Under the pieces are notes generated by a model. That model was not told the origin of the DNA. It did not search any database and saw only the letters and a list, made by a program, of their open reading frames with translations. A program made the translations under genes and the position numbers. Source: Callorhinus ursinus (taxonomy: Eukaryota; Chordata; Mammalia; Carnivora; Otariidae). Taken from it: a stretch of 64,000 nucleotides of DNA. Location: positions 706,919 through 770,918 of the forward strand of contig NW_020313159.1 in the NCBI RefSeq assembly GCF_003265705.1. Reading direction: 5' to 3'. Below, piece by piece: positions 47,960 through 58,447 of this stretch. Every line of letters begins with the position of its first letter. Position 1 is the stretch's first letter.

Positions 47960-49107
47960 AATAACATCTCAAATCTGGTGGCAGACACACACACGCATAT
48001 CCAAATAGCTCAACAACTTCAAGCAGGATAAATTCAAAGAGATCCACACTGAATCATTATAATCAAACTGTCATAAGCCAAAGACAAAAAAATCCTGAAG
48101 GTAGCAGGAGACAAGCGGTTTGTCACCTACAGGGGCCTCACCAGAAGCCGTGTGGCCAGAGACTGTGGGAGGGCATATCTAAAGCGCTAGAACAAAGAAA
48201 CTCATCCAAGAATTCTGTGTTGGCAAAACCAGGCTCCAAAAATAAAGGTGAAGTTAAGACATTCCCAGATAAACAAAAACCAAAGGGACTTGTCGCTAGC
48301 ACACTTGCTCTACAAGACAAGCTATGGGAAGTCACGGCGGCTGAAGCAAAAGCATGGGAAGCTGCACCTCCAGCCATGGACAGAAAAGCACAGAGCTCCA
48401 GGGCGGATGGTGGCAGAGGTGAAGGCAAAGCCGGCAGTACTGTGTGTCTGGTGTGGTCTCAGTGATCTGAAAGACAAACTCAGGACACAACAGCTAGGAA
48501 CCTAAGTTAAAGGGCACACAGCTGGGGCGTCTGGGCGGCTCGGCTAGGTGTCTGACTCTTGGTCTTGGCTCAGTCCATGATCTCAGGGTTGTGGGATCGA
48601 GCCCCACATCGGGCTCCTTGATTAGTGCAGAGTCTGCTTGAGATTCTTCCTCCCCCCGCCGCCCTTCCCCTGCGCTCTCACACGCGCACTCTCTCTCTCA
48701 AATAAATAATTAGTTAAAAAAATTTTTTTAACAAAAAGGGCACACAGCTTATAAAGATATGATGCATGACAATAACAGCATAAAGCCAGGGGGACAGAGC
48801 TGTGTAGGATCACAAGTTTTATGGGCTTTGAAGCTATGTTGATATTAATTCCAACTATGTCATTATAAATTTGGGTTGTTAATTTTAAGTCCTGTGTATG
48901 CACTAAGAAAATAACTTTGACAAGTACAGAGAGGGAAATGATGAGTGGACTGAGGACAGGTGTGAGGCAGAGAAGATCCAGCAACATGGAGGAAGTGGCC
49001 CCTCCTCACCTGAAATGTAAAGGGATTCAACTCACCAATGAGAAGACAGACTGGAAGAATAGATTTTAAATACAATCCAACTACACGCTGCCACTAAGAC
49101 CCACTTT
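47960..49107 (+). mobile_element. Ancient L1 (L1M-type), 5' half of the nest
   Basis: Plus-strand sequence resembles the ORF1-to-ORF2 region of old L1s: segments such as ttataatcaaactgtcataa (48057-48076) and gacattcccagataaacaaa (48258-48277), and, after the SINE, aaatgtaaagggattcaact (49014-49033) from the start of the endonuclease region. The CAN-SINE at 48524-48734 and then the antisense L1 from 49108 interrupt it; the element resumes at 52670. No frame is intact. Confidence 0.75.
48524..48734 (+). mobile_element. CAN-SINE inserted in the ancient L1
   Basis: Plus-strand copy with a diverged head (ggggcgtctgggcggctcgg), body, CT-rich stretch (about 48642-48700) and A-rich tail with AAATAAATAA. 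A perfect 15-bp target-site duplication, aaagggcacacagct, lies at 48509-48523 and 48735-48749. Mismatches to the other copies suggest an older SINE subfamily. Confidence 0.96.
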
Positions 49108-52100
49108 ATTTTTATTTTTAACTTAAATTTTAGTGAACATACAGTGCAATGTTGGTTTCTAGAGTAGAATTCAGTGATTCAGCGCTTACACACAACACCC
49201 AGTGCTCATCACAAGAGCCCTCCTTAATCCCCTTCACCCATGTAGCCCATCCCCCACCCGCCTCCCCCAACAACCCTCAGCATGTTCTTTGTTGTTAAGA
49301 GTCTCTTCTTACAGCTTGTTTCCCTCTCTTTTTTTATTTTCCTGCTTCCTCTATGTTCATTTGTTGCTTCTTAAATTCCACACGAGTGAGATCATATGGT
49401 ATTTGTCTTTCTTCGACTGACTTATTTCACTTAGCATAGCACCCTCGAGCTCCAACCATGTGGTTGCAAATAGCAAGATTTCATTTTTTTGTTGACTAAT
49501 ATTCTATTGTATGTATGTGTGTCTGCGTGTATATATATATATTCCACATCTTCTTTACCCATTCATCAGTCGACGGACATTTGGGCTTTTTCCATAGTTT
49601 GGCTATTGTTATGCTGCTGTAAATATCAGGGTGCATGTATCCCTTTGAATCTATATTTTTGTATCCTTTGGATAAATACCTAGTAGTGCAATTGCTGGGT
49701 TGTAGGGTAGCTCTATTTTTAACTTTTTGAGAACCTCCATACTGTTTTCCAGAGGGGCTGCACCAGCTTGCATTCCCACCAACAGTGTAGGAGGGTTCCC
49801 CTTTCTCCACATCCCCGCCAACATCTGTCGTTTCCTGACTTGTTCATTTTAGCCATTCTGACGGGTGTGACGTGGTATCTCATTGAGGTTTTGATTTGGA
49901 TTTCCCTGATGCCGAGCGATGTTGAGCACTTTTTCATGTGTCTGTTGGCCATTTGGATGTCTTCTTTGGAAAAATGTCTGTTCATGTCTTCTGCCCATTT
50001 CTTGATTGGATCATTTGTTCTTTGGGTGTTGAGTTTTATAAGTTCTTTACAGATTTTGGATAATAACCCTTTATTAGATTCATTTGAAAATATCTTCTCC
50101 TATTCCATAGGTTGCCTCTTTGTTTTGTTGACTTGTTTCCTTCACTGTGCAGAAGCTTTTTATCTTGATGAAGTCCCAATAGTTCATTTTTGCTTTTGTT
50201 TCCCTTGCCTCCAGGGACACGTCTAGTAAGAGGTTGCTGCGGCCAAGGTCGAAGAGGTTGCTGCCTGTGTTCTCCTCTAGGATGTTGATGGATTCCTGTC
50301 TCTCATTTAGGTCTTTCATCCATTTTGAGTTTACTTTGTGTTGTTTGTGTATAAGAAAGTGGTCCAGTTTCATTCTCCTGCAAGTGGCTGTCCAATTTTC
50401 CCTAAACCATTTGTTGAAGAGATTTTTTTCCATTGGATATTCTTTCCTGCTTTGTGGATGATTAGTTGGCCATAGAGTTGAAGGTCCTTTTCTGGGCTCT
50501 CGATTCTGTTCCACTGATCTCTGTGTCTGTTTTTGTGCCAGTACCGTACTGTCTTGATGACTAAAACTTTATAATAGAGCTTGAAATCCAGAATCGTGAT
50601 GTCTCCAGTTTTTTTCTTTTTCATAACTGCTTTGGCTATTTGGGGTCTTTTGTGGTTCCATACAAGTTTTAGGATTATCTGTTCCTGCTCTGTGAAAAAT
50701 GCTGGTGGTACTTTCACAGAGATTGCATTAAATGTGTAGATCACTTTGGGTAGTATAGACATTTTCACAATGTTTGTTCTTCTAACCTACAAGCATGGGA
50801 TGCTTTTCCATCTCTTTGTGTCCTCTTCAATTTCTTTCATGAGTGTTCTGTAGTTCTCAGAGTGCCGATCTTTTACCTCTGGTTAGGGTTAGTCCTAGGT
50901 ATCTTATTGTTTTTGGTGGAACTGAAAATGGGCTCGATTCCTTGATTTCTTTTTCTGCTGCTTCATTATTGGTGCTTAGGAGTGCAACAGATTTCTGTAC
51001 ACTGATTTTATATCCCACGAATTTGCTGAATTCATGTGTTAGTTCTAGCAATTTTTTGGTGGAGTCTTTCAGATTTTCTACAGAGTATCATATTGTCTGC
51101 AAATAGTGAAAGTTTGACTTCTTCCTTGCCAATGTGGGTGCCTTTTATTTCTTGTTTTTCTGGTCTCATTGCTGAGGCTAGGACTTCCAGTATCATGTTA
51201 AATAGTAATGATGAGAGTGGACATTCCTGTCTTGTTCCTGATCGCAGGGGAAAGACTCTCAGTTTTTCCCTATTGAGGATGATATTAGCTGTGGGTCTTT
51301 TAAATATGGCCTTTATGATGTTGAGGTATGTTCCCTCTACCTACTTTGTTGACGATTTTTATCAGGAAAGGATGCTGTATCTTGTCAAATGCATTTTCTG
51401 CATCTACTGACAGGGTCATATGGTTCTTATCCTTTCTTTTATTAATGTGGTGTGTCACATTGAATAACCTGCAGATATTGAACCACCCCTGCAGCCCAGG
51501 AATAAATCCTACTTGATCATGGTGAATCATTCTTTTCATGTACTGTTGAATTTGATTTGTTAGTATTTTATTGAGAATTTTTGCATCCATGTTCATCAGG
51601 GATATTGGCCTGTAATTCTTTTTAGTGGAGTCTTTGGTTTTGGAATCAAGGTAATGCTGGCTTCATAGGAATTTGGAAGTTTTCCTTCCATTTCTATCTT
51701 TTGGAACAGTTTGAGAAGAATAGGTATTAATTCTTCTTTAAATGTCTGGTAAAATTCCCCTTGGGTAGCCATCTGGCCTAGGACTTTTGTTTCTTGGGAG
51801 ATTTTTGATTCAATTTCGTTGCTGGTTATGGGTCTGTTCAAATTTTCTATTTCTTCCTGTTTCAGTTTTGGTAGTTTGTAGGATTCTAGGGATTTGTTCA
51901 TTTCTTTCAGATGGCCCAGTTTGTTGGCATATAGTTTTTCATAGTATGAAAATTATAATTGTTTATATTTCTGTGGTGTTGTTACTTCTCTCTCATTTAT
52001 GATTTTATTTATTTGGGTCCTTTCTCTTTTCTTTTTGACAAGTCTGCCTAAGGTTTTATCAATTTTATTAATTCTTCCGAAGACCAGCTCTTAGTTTTGA

Positions 52101-52669
52101 TAATCCATTCCACTGTTTTTGTTTCTATATTGTTTATTTCTGCTCCAATCTTTATTATTTCCCTTCTTCTACTGGCTTTAGGCTTTATTTGCTGTTCCTT
52201 TTCTAGCTCCTTTAGGTGTGAGGTTAGGTTGCGTTTGAGACTTTTCTTGCTTCTTAAGAAAGGCCTGTATTGCTATATACTTCCTTCTTAGGACTGACTT
52301 TGCTGCAACCCAAAGGTTTTGGACTGTCCTGTTTTCATTTTCATTTGCTTCCATGTATTTTTTTAAATTTCTTCTTTGGTTTCCTGGTTAACCCATTCAT
52401 TCTTCAGTAGGATGTTCTTTAACCTCCATATATTTGTGGTCTTTCCAGTTTTTTTCTTGTGGTTGACTTCAAGTTTCATAGCGTTGTGGTCTGAAAATAT
52501 GCATGGAATGATCTTGATCTTTCTGTACCGATTGAGGCCTGATTTGTGACCCAGCATGTGATCTCTTCTGGAGAATGTTTCATGTGCACTCGAGAAGAAT
52601 ATATATTCTGCTGCTTTGGGATGAAATGTTCTGAATATATCTGCTAAGTTCATCTTGTCCAGTGTTCTC
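49108..52669 (-). mobile_element. Carnivore L1, 5'-truncated, 3.56 kb
   Basis: On the minus strand the element runs from inside the ORF2 endonuclease domain to the 3' end, with an A-rich tail seen as T-rich sequence at 49108-49126. The target-site duplication is short: agatccacttt (52670-52680) against agacccacttt (49097-49107). It is inserted in an older L1 of opposite orientation that continues on both sides. Sequence is much better preserved than in the ancient elements, yet ORF2 is broken many times (see the pseudogene entry), so the copy cannot move. A (TA)n-type stretch lies at about 49529-49542. Confidence 0.96.
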
Positions 52670-52677
52670 AGATCCAC
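49496..52677 (-). pseudogene. L1 ORF2 remnant: endonuclease C-terminus, RT and Cys-rich domain
   Basis: ORF2 encodes the endonuclease and reverse transcriptase that L1 uses for target-primed insertion. Read leftward from 52677: the C-terminal part of the endonuclease, with the SDHN motif (its Asp and His at 52486-52491) and an RDH motif near 52560; the RT start (51901-51596); the RT palm, with [14 protein letters not shown] in 51596-51300; the region after the catalytic box (51051-50857); thumb and connector (50768-50080); and the C-terminal Cys-rich motif CX3CX7HX4C at 49770-49823. The open pieces fall in different frames, needing at least six frameshifts, and the RT active-site FADD box reads FADN (51092-51103). 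The N-terminal ORF2 part is absent through 5' truncation. Confidence 0.93.
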
Positions 52678-52860
52678 TTTGGATCCAGAGACACAAATAG
52701 GCTCAAAGTGAAAGGATGCGTTTGGGAGATGAAATGTTTACTAACTGGATGGAGGTGCTGGTTGTTCAATATTGTTGGGGACTAAATGCCACTGAATTGT
52801 TCACTTTAAAGTGGTCAATTTTATGTGATGCAAATTTCATCTCAAGTTTTTTTTAAAGCT
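52670..52860 (+). mobile_element. Ancient L1 (L1M-type), resumed: endonuclease stub joined to 3' UTR
   Basis: To about 52718 the sequence continues the endonuclease region of the old L1 interrupted at 49107 (agagacacaaataggctcaa at 52688-52707). It then jumps directly to an L1 3' UTR (actaaatgccactgaattgt at 52781-52800) that ends in a T-containing A/T-rich stretch near 52848. Most of ORF2 has therefore been lost by an internal deletion. Confidence 0.7.
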
Positions 52861-53904
52861 CCATTAACTTAGTTGTGCTGTAGTATTTCCTATTTGTGTG
52901 CTCCTCCGGATTATAAGTTTTTTCAAACATGGACAGGGCCTTACTCCTCTTCATATGGTGCCTGGCAGAGAGAATATGCATTGAAGACATCAGTGAGCAT
53001 GGGGCTAACATCACTGAATGACTCAGACACCGGTGGCTCTGGCATTTCCATGACATGAACAACACAGATGACTTTGCTGAGGCTCAGCCCAGTGTTGCCT
53101 GTGTGCCTGCAACTCTGGCCAGTGGAAGGACGAAGCCTGTGAATCCCAGGGCACGTCAGGGCAGGCTGACACACAATGGGCCTGTCCATCCCCTCTCTGC
53201 CTGTCTCCCTGTGCTGGCTCATCCGCAAGCTGTGGTTCCAGTCATGGCATGGACAGAAATGCACAATGGGGAGAAGTTCCAGAACACCCATTTTCATGCT
53301 ACGTCTAACAAGTTTGTGAGCCCTGCTGGCTTCTGTTTACTGTGCCATCCTCAGAGCTCCAAGCACAGGGCTAAGCCTCTCCAAGCCCGCAGCACATGGG
53401 GGAAGAACAGACGGTGCTTGGGCAGCCCACCCTCACTCCATTCTCTCTGTGACGTGGGAGATTCTGAATTTCTCCTGCTGTTGTGACTGATCTTTGGTTG
53501 TAAAAACAAGACTGTAAAAGATCAAGTGTTTGGAAACCACCCGGTGGGCAGGCAGGCCTTCCTTCTCATAAACACTCCCATACATGCTCACGCAAGGAAG
53601 CACATGGGGAGGAAGGGCTAGTATGCGTATCTGGAAACTGAAAAAATTGTGCACTTTTCCTACAAATTATGTTCATTCGATAAGACTGTCTTCACTCTGA
53701 GTCAATATACCAGCTTTACTGGAAGCCAGAGAGAGGTAGGGAAGGAGATGATACTCAAAACACTCAGTTTTTCTTCCAAAAATATTTCCTTACAAATATC
53801 TAAATTTCATTCATAGACTTTTAAGTCTTAATATTATAATAAAATATAAGAAAATGATTGGCCTGGTCACTATAGAAACATGGTACCCCCCAAAAATAGA
53901 ATAT
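52861..53904. other. Unique sequence, possible L2 relic at its start
   Basis: A segment at about 52895-52985 (ggtgcctggcagagagaata) resembles an L2 or MIR 3' end. The rest is balanced DNA to about 53650 and AT-rich after that. A plus-strand open frame of 143 codons (53055-53486) has no recognised domain. Confidence 0.4.
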
Positions 53905-54260
53905 TTGACATATTTGACAGGTTTTCCAAACAAGATTTATTGACCATTTTATTTTCCTGATTTACTGACTACTCTCTATGTGTCAGGCACAGTTCTAGGC
54001 TCTGGGGCTTCAGCAGTGAACAAAATAGACAAAATATTTGATCTCATGGAGATGACAATTTAGCAGGGAAGGCAGACAATACAATAAATAAAAATTGATG
54101 ATGAATATAAAAGAGACAATCAGAGTAGGAAATGGAGTAGGGGAGAGCTACTGCCCTTCTGGGTAGAGTGGCCAGGGGAGCCCTTGCTGAGATGATGAGG
54201 CATGTACCATGTGGACATCTGTGGAACAGCCTACCAGGTGAGTATAAGGAAGACATCTGG
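53905..54260 (+). repeat. L2-type ancient repeat
   Basis: The order tgtcaggcacagttctaggc (53981-54000), ctggggcttcagcagtgaac, a ctcatggagatgacaattta segment and gacaatacaataaata is that of a widespread ancient mammalian repeat that I associate with LINE-2. The right boundary is vague. Confidence 0.65.
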
Positions 54261-54469
54261 GTTTTCTGTATTCCCAAATCAAGGTGGCCAGTGTGGCTGG
54301 AGAGGCTGTGGGGGGTTTGAGAGGCACAGACACATCACTGGGCTTCAATCACGGTAAGGAATTTGGCTTGGCCTCTTGAGTGTACTGGGAAACTTTGGCT
54401 GTTGGTGAGGCCACATCCCCAGGCTGCCCGTTGGCTGTGACAGCCACTGGGTCTATGCGTGTTGCAGGG

Positions 54470-54745
54470 ACCGACAGTGTGGGCCTCACCTGGATGGAGC
54501 TTATGGTTTAGTGGGCGAGAGAAGACCAGTGGTGAAACAGACAAGTGACAACACAAAATAGCAGAAAATGAGCACTGAGCAGGTACAGAGCAGGGAAGGT
54601 GCACATCTCCCTGCAGTGGCCCAGGGTTGGGGGAGCAGTTAAGCCCCAGCCGCATGGGCAGAGAGGGACAGAACTTCCAGGCAAAGAGGAACGTGGGCAG
54701 AGGTGCAGCGGGCGCTGGTGGATCTGATGGGGGTGGTGGGCCGCA
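54470..54745 (+). repeat. L2-type ancient repeat, second fragment
   Basis: A gatggagcttatggtttagtgggcgagag segment (split here as gatggagcttatggtttagt, then gggcgagag) and a ccaggcaaagaggaacgtgg segment repeat the layout seen in the neighbouring L2 piece and continue it further. It may be a continuation of the same old insertion or a separate one. Confidence 0.5.
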
Positions 54746-57452
54746 GGGCACTCTGCAGGGAGGTGGGCAGAGCGGAGTTGCAGGAGTCCAGCTCCAGCCC
54801 CCACGGCCTGAGGTGAAGCTTCCAGAGGATAACGCTGCAGGCACATTCTCTTCGTGATCCGGCCCCCAACATGACTTTGCAGGGTCTCTCAGTGTGAGGC
54901 AGAACATTAATCAGGGTCTCTCCTGGCTCCTCTCTCAACCGATGGGGCCAGGGAACCCCACAAACTCACTCGTCTGATGCTATGCCTGTTGAAAACACAG
55001 AGAGGGGCTTCCGAGGGGCTTTCTGCTCCACCCACTGTTCTGGCCCCGCTGCTCAGTCAGTTCTGTGGTCCGGGATGCTCCCAGCCTCCAGCATTTTCAC
55101 GGGGTACTGCCAGGGGTGAGAGATGTGTCCCAATGCTGCACGGTTTCAGGGACACCATGAGAGCCCACAAATCATTCTGGACTTCTTCCAGCCACGCACG
55201 AGGATGTGGGCAGGTCCGTCTCCTGGGATGGTATCTAATTGAGCCGCAGCTGAGGACCATGGTTTCCTGTGACCTCCTAGAGCAGGCCTGAATTCCCATC
55301 AGTGTTCGGTGTTGCACCTGAGAGCAGACATGGGAAGCTCGGTCACAGTGCCAGAGGGACCCGCACCAGCTCTGGCACTCAAGCCTCAGCAGCTGGTTGA
55401 ACTCCAGGGAGCATGGGCTGGACACAGACAAAAGTGAGAGGGACAGTGACCAAGGGAACAAAGAGCAAGATGGGGAGAGACAGAATGAGTCAGGGAGGGG
55501 AGGCTGAGGCGCAGATACAGGCTCGTCCTAAGAAGAGGGCCTAACCGTGTTACCTCACAAGTAAAACAGAGGCCACCGGGCCGTGGACAGGGACCTGACG
55601 CTCCCCCACATCCAGGGAGAGCGGCCCTGCCTGCCCAGCCCAGCTTGAGGGGCAGCTTGGTGAAGAAAGCCATCTACGAAGCATCTCAAGCCCTGGCCTC
55701 CCAGGGCATCACCGGGGTCAGGCCTTGGCCGGGCTGAGAAGCCCTGTGATCCCAGGTGGGAGCCCCCATTTCTGGGGGGGATGTTGCACCAATACCATCC
55801 AGAGCTCAAGGAAGAAGTGGTCATTACATCAGATGTGCTGTGTGTGCTTTTTGGATGATCTCTGACTCAAACCTCATGATTATAAAGTGATTACAGGACA
55901 AGCGGAGCCCTATATGAGTATCACTGGTCCCAGGGGTGCCCTCACTTCAGGTCTGAAAACAGAAGGGCGTGCCTTGGGTGCTGGGTGGGATGGACGAATG
56001 GCGGGGGGTTGGAAGGGTCTGGAGTGACGGCTCCTCTCCCTGAGCAGGACAGACCTGGGGGGGCCCTCCAGCGGGCATTCTGAGGGCTCTCGGGGGGCCC
56101 CGTGTCCTGGGAGGGGTGGTGGAGAGGCAGACGAGGGCCCGAGGACACACTGCATCTAAGTGAATTTCCAGTGTTGCTGGAAAATCAGTCTTCTTAAAAC
56201 ACCATCAACCAAGGGTTGCATTTCACCTGCCAAGTATAAAATACGGCCGAAATGGAACGCCCAGACAACTCTGCCACAGTCTGCGCTGTGGGCTGGATAC
56301 AGTGCGAACCCAGCTGAAGAAATCCTGCTCACCGCCCACGTGGCGAGGACCCTTTCCCTCCAGTCAACAGCGCACACGCACGTGGTCACAGTGAGCGTGG
56401 GCTGGCCAGCCACTCGAATGAACCCACGTATCAAAGCTCAGGTGCTTGATCAGGGGCCCAGGTTTGTTTCCCACAGGATGGTGGACAATGTCCTGTAGAA
56501 ATGTGGGGTCAAACCCCATCCGTGCTTACTGGGGGTGCCTGAGCAAGCAAGCCCGCTGGGAAGGAAGCTCTGCTATCACAGAGCGGGCCTGAACAAAACG
56601 GCCCTACACAGCTCAGCGGCTCGTGGCCTCTGGGCTGTGCGCATCTGGAACAGCATCTACAACAGCCTGAGTGGACCTCCCTAGAGCGACAGAGTGGGGG
56701 CGCGTGGGGGGCCCACCCCCAAACCCATATGTCCCCAGCCTCCTGTGCTCTCTTCCCTGAGTGGCTTCTCGGCCTGGAGTCAGGCGCCGGCAGAGCTGGG
56801 CCCCTCCCATCGAGTGACTACCCTCTGGGGACAATGACTGTCAGTCAAGCAGGGCTTCAAGGAAGCATTTGTGTTCCAAGCCTTTCATCTTCTGCTGAGG
56901 AGCGCAAGGTTTTGTTCTTTGCTCAAAGGATTTCTGGAAGTTTCAAGAAAATGAGGAGACATTTTGGTTTATGGTTTGGGGGACCCTGCAGTCTTTCTTA
57001 AAGTCACGAAGTCCTATGGGTCCTGCATGAGGAGAGAGGGGGTCAGGGTCCTCTGGATGCGGGGCACAGACAGGGTCCCCTTCCGGCACTGGGGGAGAAT
57101 GCGCCGTCTGATGAGCGGCTGCTGCAGTTCCCGTGCCCACACCCCCACTTTCCCAAGCCCTCGTGACCCCCTGGCACCTGTCCTGCCATCGTCCCAGCCT
57201 CTGCCTGTCACCGAGACACCCTCCCTTTGCTTTACTGTTTTGTTTGAAGTCTCTGCTTTCCACCCCCTCCCACTAAGACGCCAACCTGGTCTTTTTGGTA
57301 TGGAACCCGTCCTCTTGCTGCGCCCACAAAGGCCCGTCGGACCGTCCGCTGCCTGCGGCTTCTCAGCCCTGGCTGTGTTCAGCTGCTGTGGGGAGAAACA
57401 CAAGCTCCCCGGACTGCTCCCCCGCCGGTCATCCTTGAGCAACCCCGGGGAG
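54746..57452. other. GC-rich unique sequence, no gene supported
   Basis: Overlapping open frames on both strands up to about 220 codons, none with a recognised domain. The frame at 56964-57632 includes the glycine run encoded by the (GGC)n tract. Balanced, AT-richer DNA lies at 56150-56500. Confidence 0.4.
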
Positions 57453-57494
<42 letters not shown>

Positions 57495-57560
57495 CTGGCT
57501 GCGAGACACGGGGCTGGGACACGCACTTCCGACCCCCGAGGGTCAGGGTCCCCTCTCCGG
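57300..57560. promoter_or_regulatory. Small CpG-rich patch around the (GGC)n tract
   Basis: CpG dinucleotides are dense on both sides of and within the trinucleotide repeat, with roughly 70 percent or more G+C. It could be a small CpG island, but much of the CpG count comes from the repeat itself and only about 260 bases are involved. Confidence 0.35.
57453..57494 (+). repeat. (GGC)14 trinucleotide repeat
   Basis: Fourteen perfect uninterrupted GGC units, 42 bases. In one plus frame they read as polyglycine and on the minus strand as polyarginine or polyproline within open frames I consider non-coding. Uninterrupted runs of this type in CpG-rich DNA are prone to length change. Confidence 0.97.
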
Positions 57561-58330
57561 GCCCCCTGCACCGCTGCAGGGGTGCTGTGGACCACTCCCT
57601 CCTCGGAGCCCACGGTCCGTCAGAACCCTTAAACACAAAGCACAGTTGTTTGCACGTCTGCCGCCCGCTGGGCAGGAAGCTCCCACCCCTCGGCCCCCTG
57701 AAGTCCATGACTCCTTGAACAAGGATGTTTCCAGACGCCCTCCCCAGCAGCGGCCGGCCTCTCGGACTCCAGGGGGCTGGGGGGCCGCGGTCTCCTCAAG
57801 ATGCCATTAGGACGCAGACTCGTTCAAGCCTCACCAGCCGCTTTCAGCTTCCTCACCAAGTTTAAATTGGAACGAAAGTTTTAAAAATTGAGCTAGAACC
57901 AGTCCTGATTCTCTAGTGTGTGGATCACCAATTTTTTATATTTTTGCGAAAAAAAAAACTACAATGAAATTTTAAAGTTTGTTTCCACAGATTAACTATT
58001 TAATGCTACACCATGTGTACGTCAGTGAGGTGATTTCCTCATTGTGTTACTGGTGTCTGTTTGCCATCTTCCCGGGGACGTGAAGCCCCTGGGGAAGGGG
58101 TTCCACTGTCGCAGCCCACGACCTCCAAGCCCAGGGGGACGCCTGGCCCCCGGGCATTTCTGCAGGAGTGCACGCATGCGTGCAGGGGCGGCAGGCTCCA
58201 CGGCAGGCCCTCTCTCTGCCCTCAACTCTCACATTCACGTTTGGTTACGTTCCACAGGATTTAGCGATACTTTCAGTCTGTGACCTCCCACTTCTCTGAT
58301 ATCCCTGTCTGCTTTTGTTATTCATTTTTA

Positions 58331-58447
58331 AAATATTTTAAAAATATTTTATTTATTTACTTGACAGAGTGAGCGAGCGTGAGCGAGAGAGCAGGAGGGA
58401 GGCAGAGGGAGAAGCAGGCTCCCTGCGGAGCAGGGAGCCCAATGAGG
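58331..58447 (-). mobile_element. CAN-SINE, head missing
   Basis: The minus strand shows the body (gagggagccc... region), CT-rich part (seen as GA-rich at 58367-58402) and A-rich tail (seen as T-rich at 58331-58360) of a CAN-SINE. The tRNA-derived head is absent: homology stops at about 58447 and unrelated sequence follows. No target-site duplication is evident. Confidence 0.9.

Noticed and set aside
49496..52677. Functional reverse transcriptase or retron-like system on the minus strand
   Set aside because: It is a 5'-truncated L1 ORF2 with several frameshifts and a mutated active-site box.
56964..57632. 222-codon plus frame with a polyglycine run
   Set aside because: The run comes from the (GGC)14 microsatellite. 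The rest has no coding signature.
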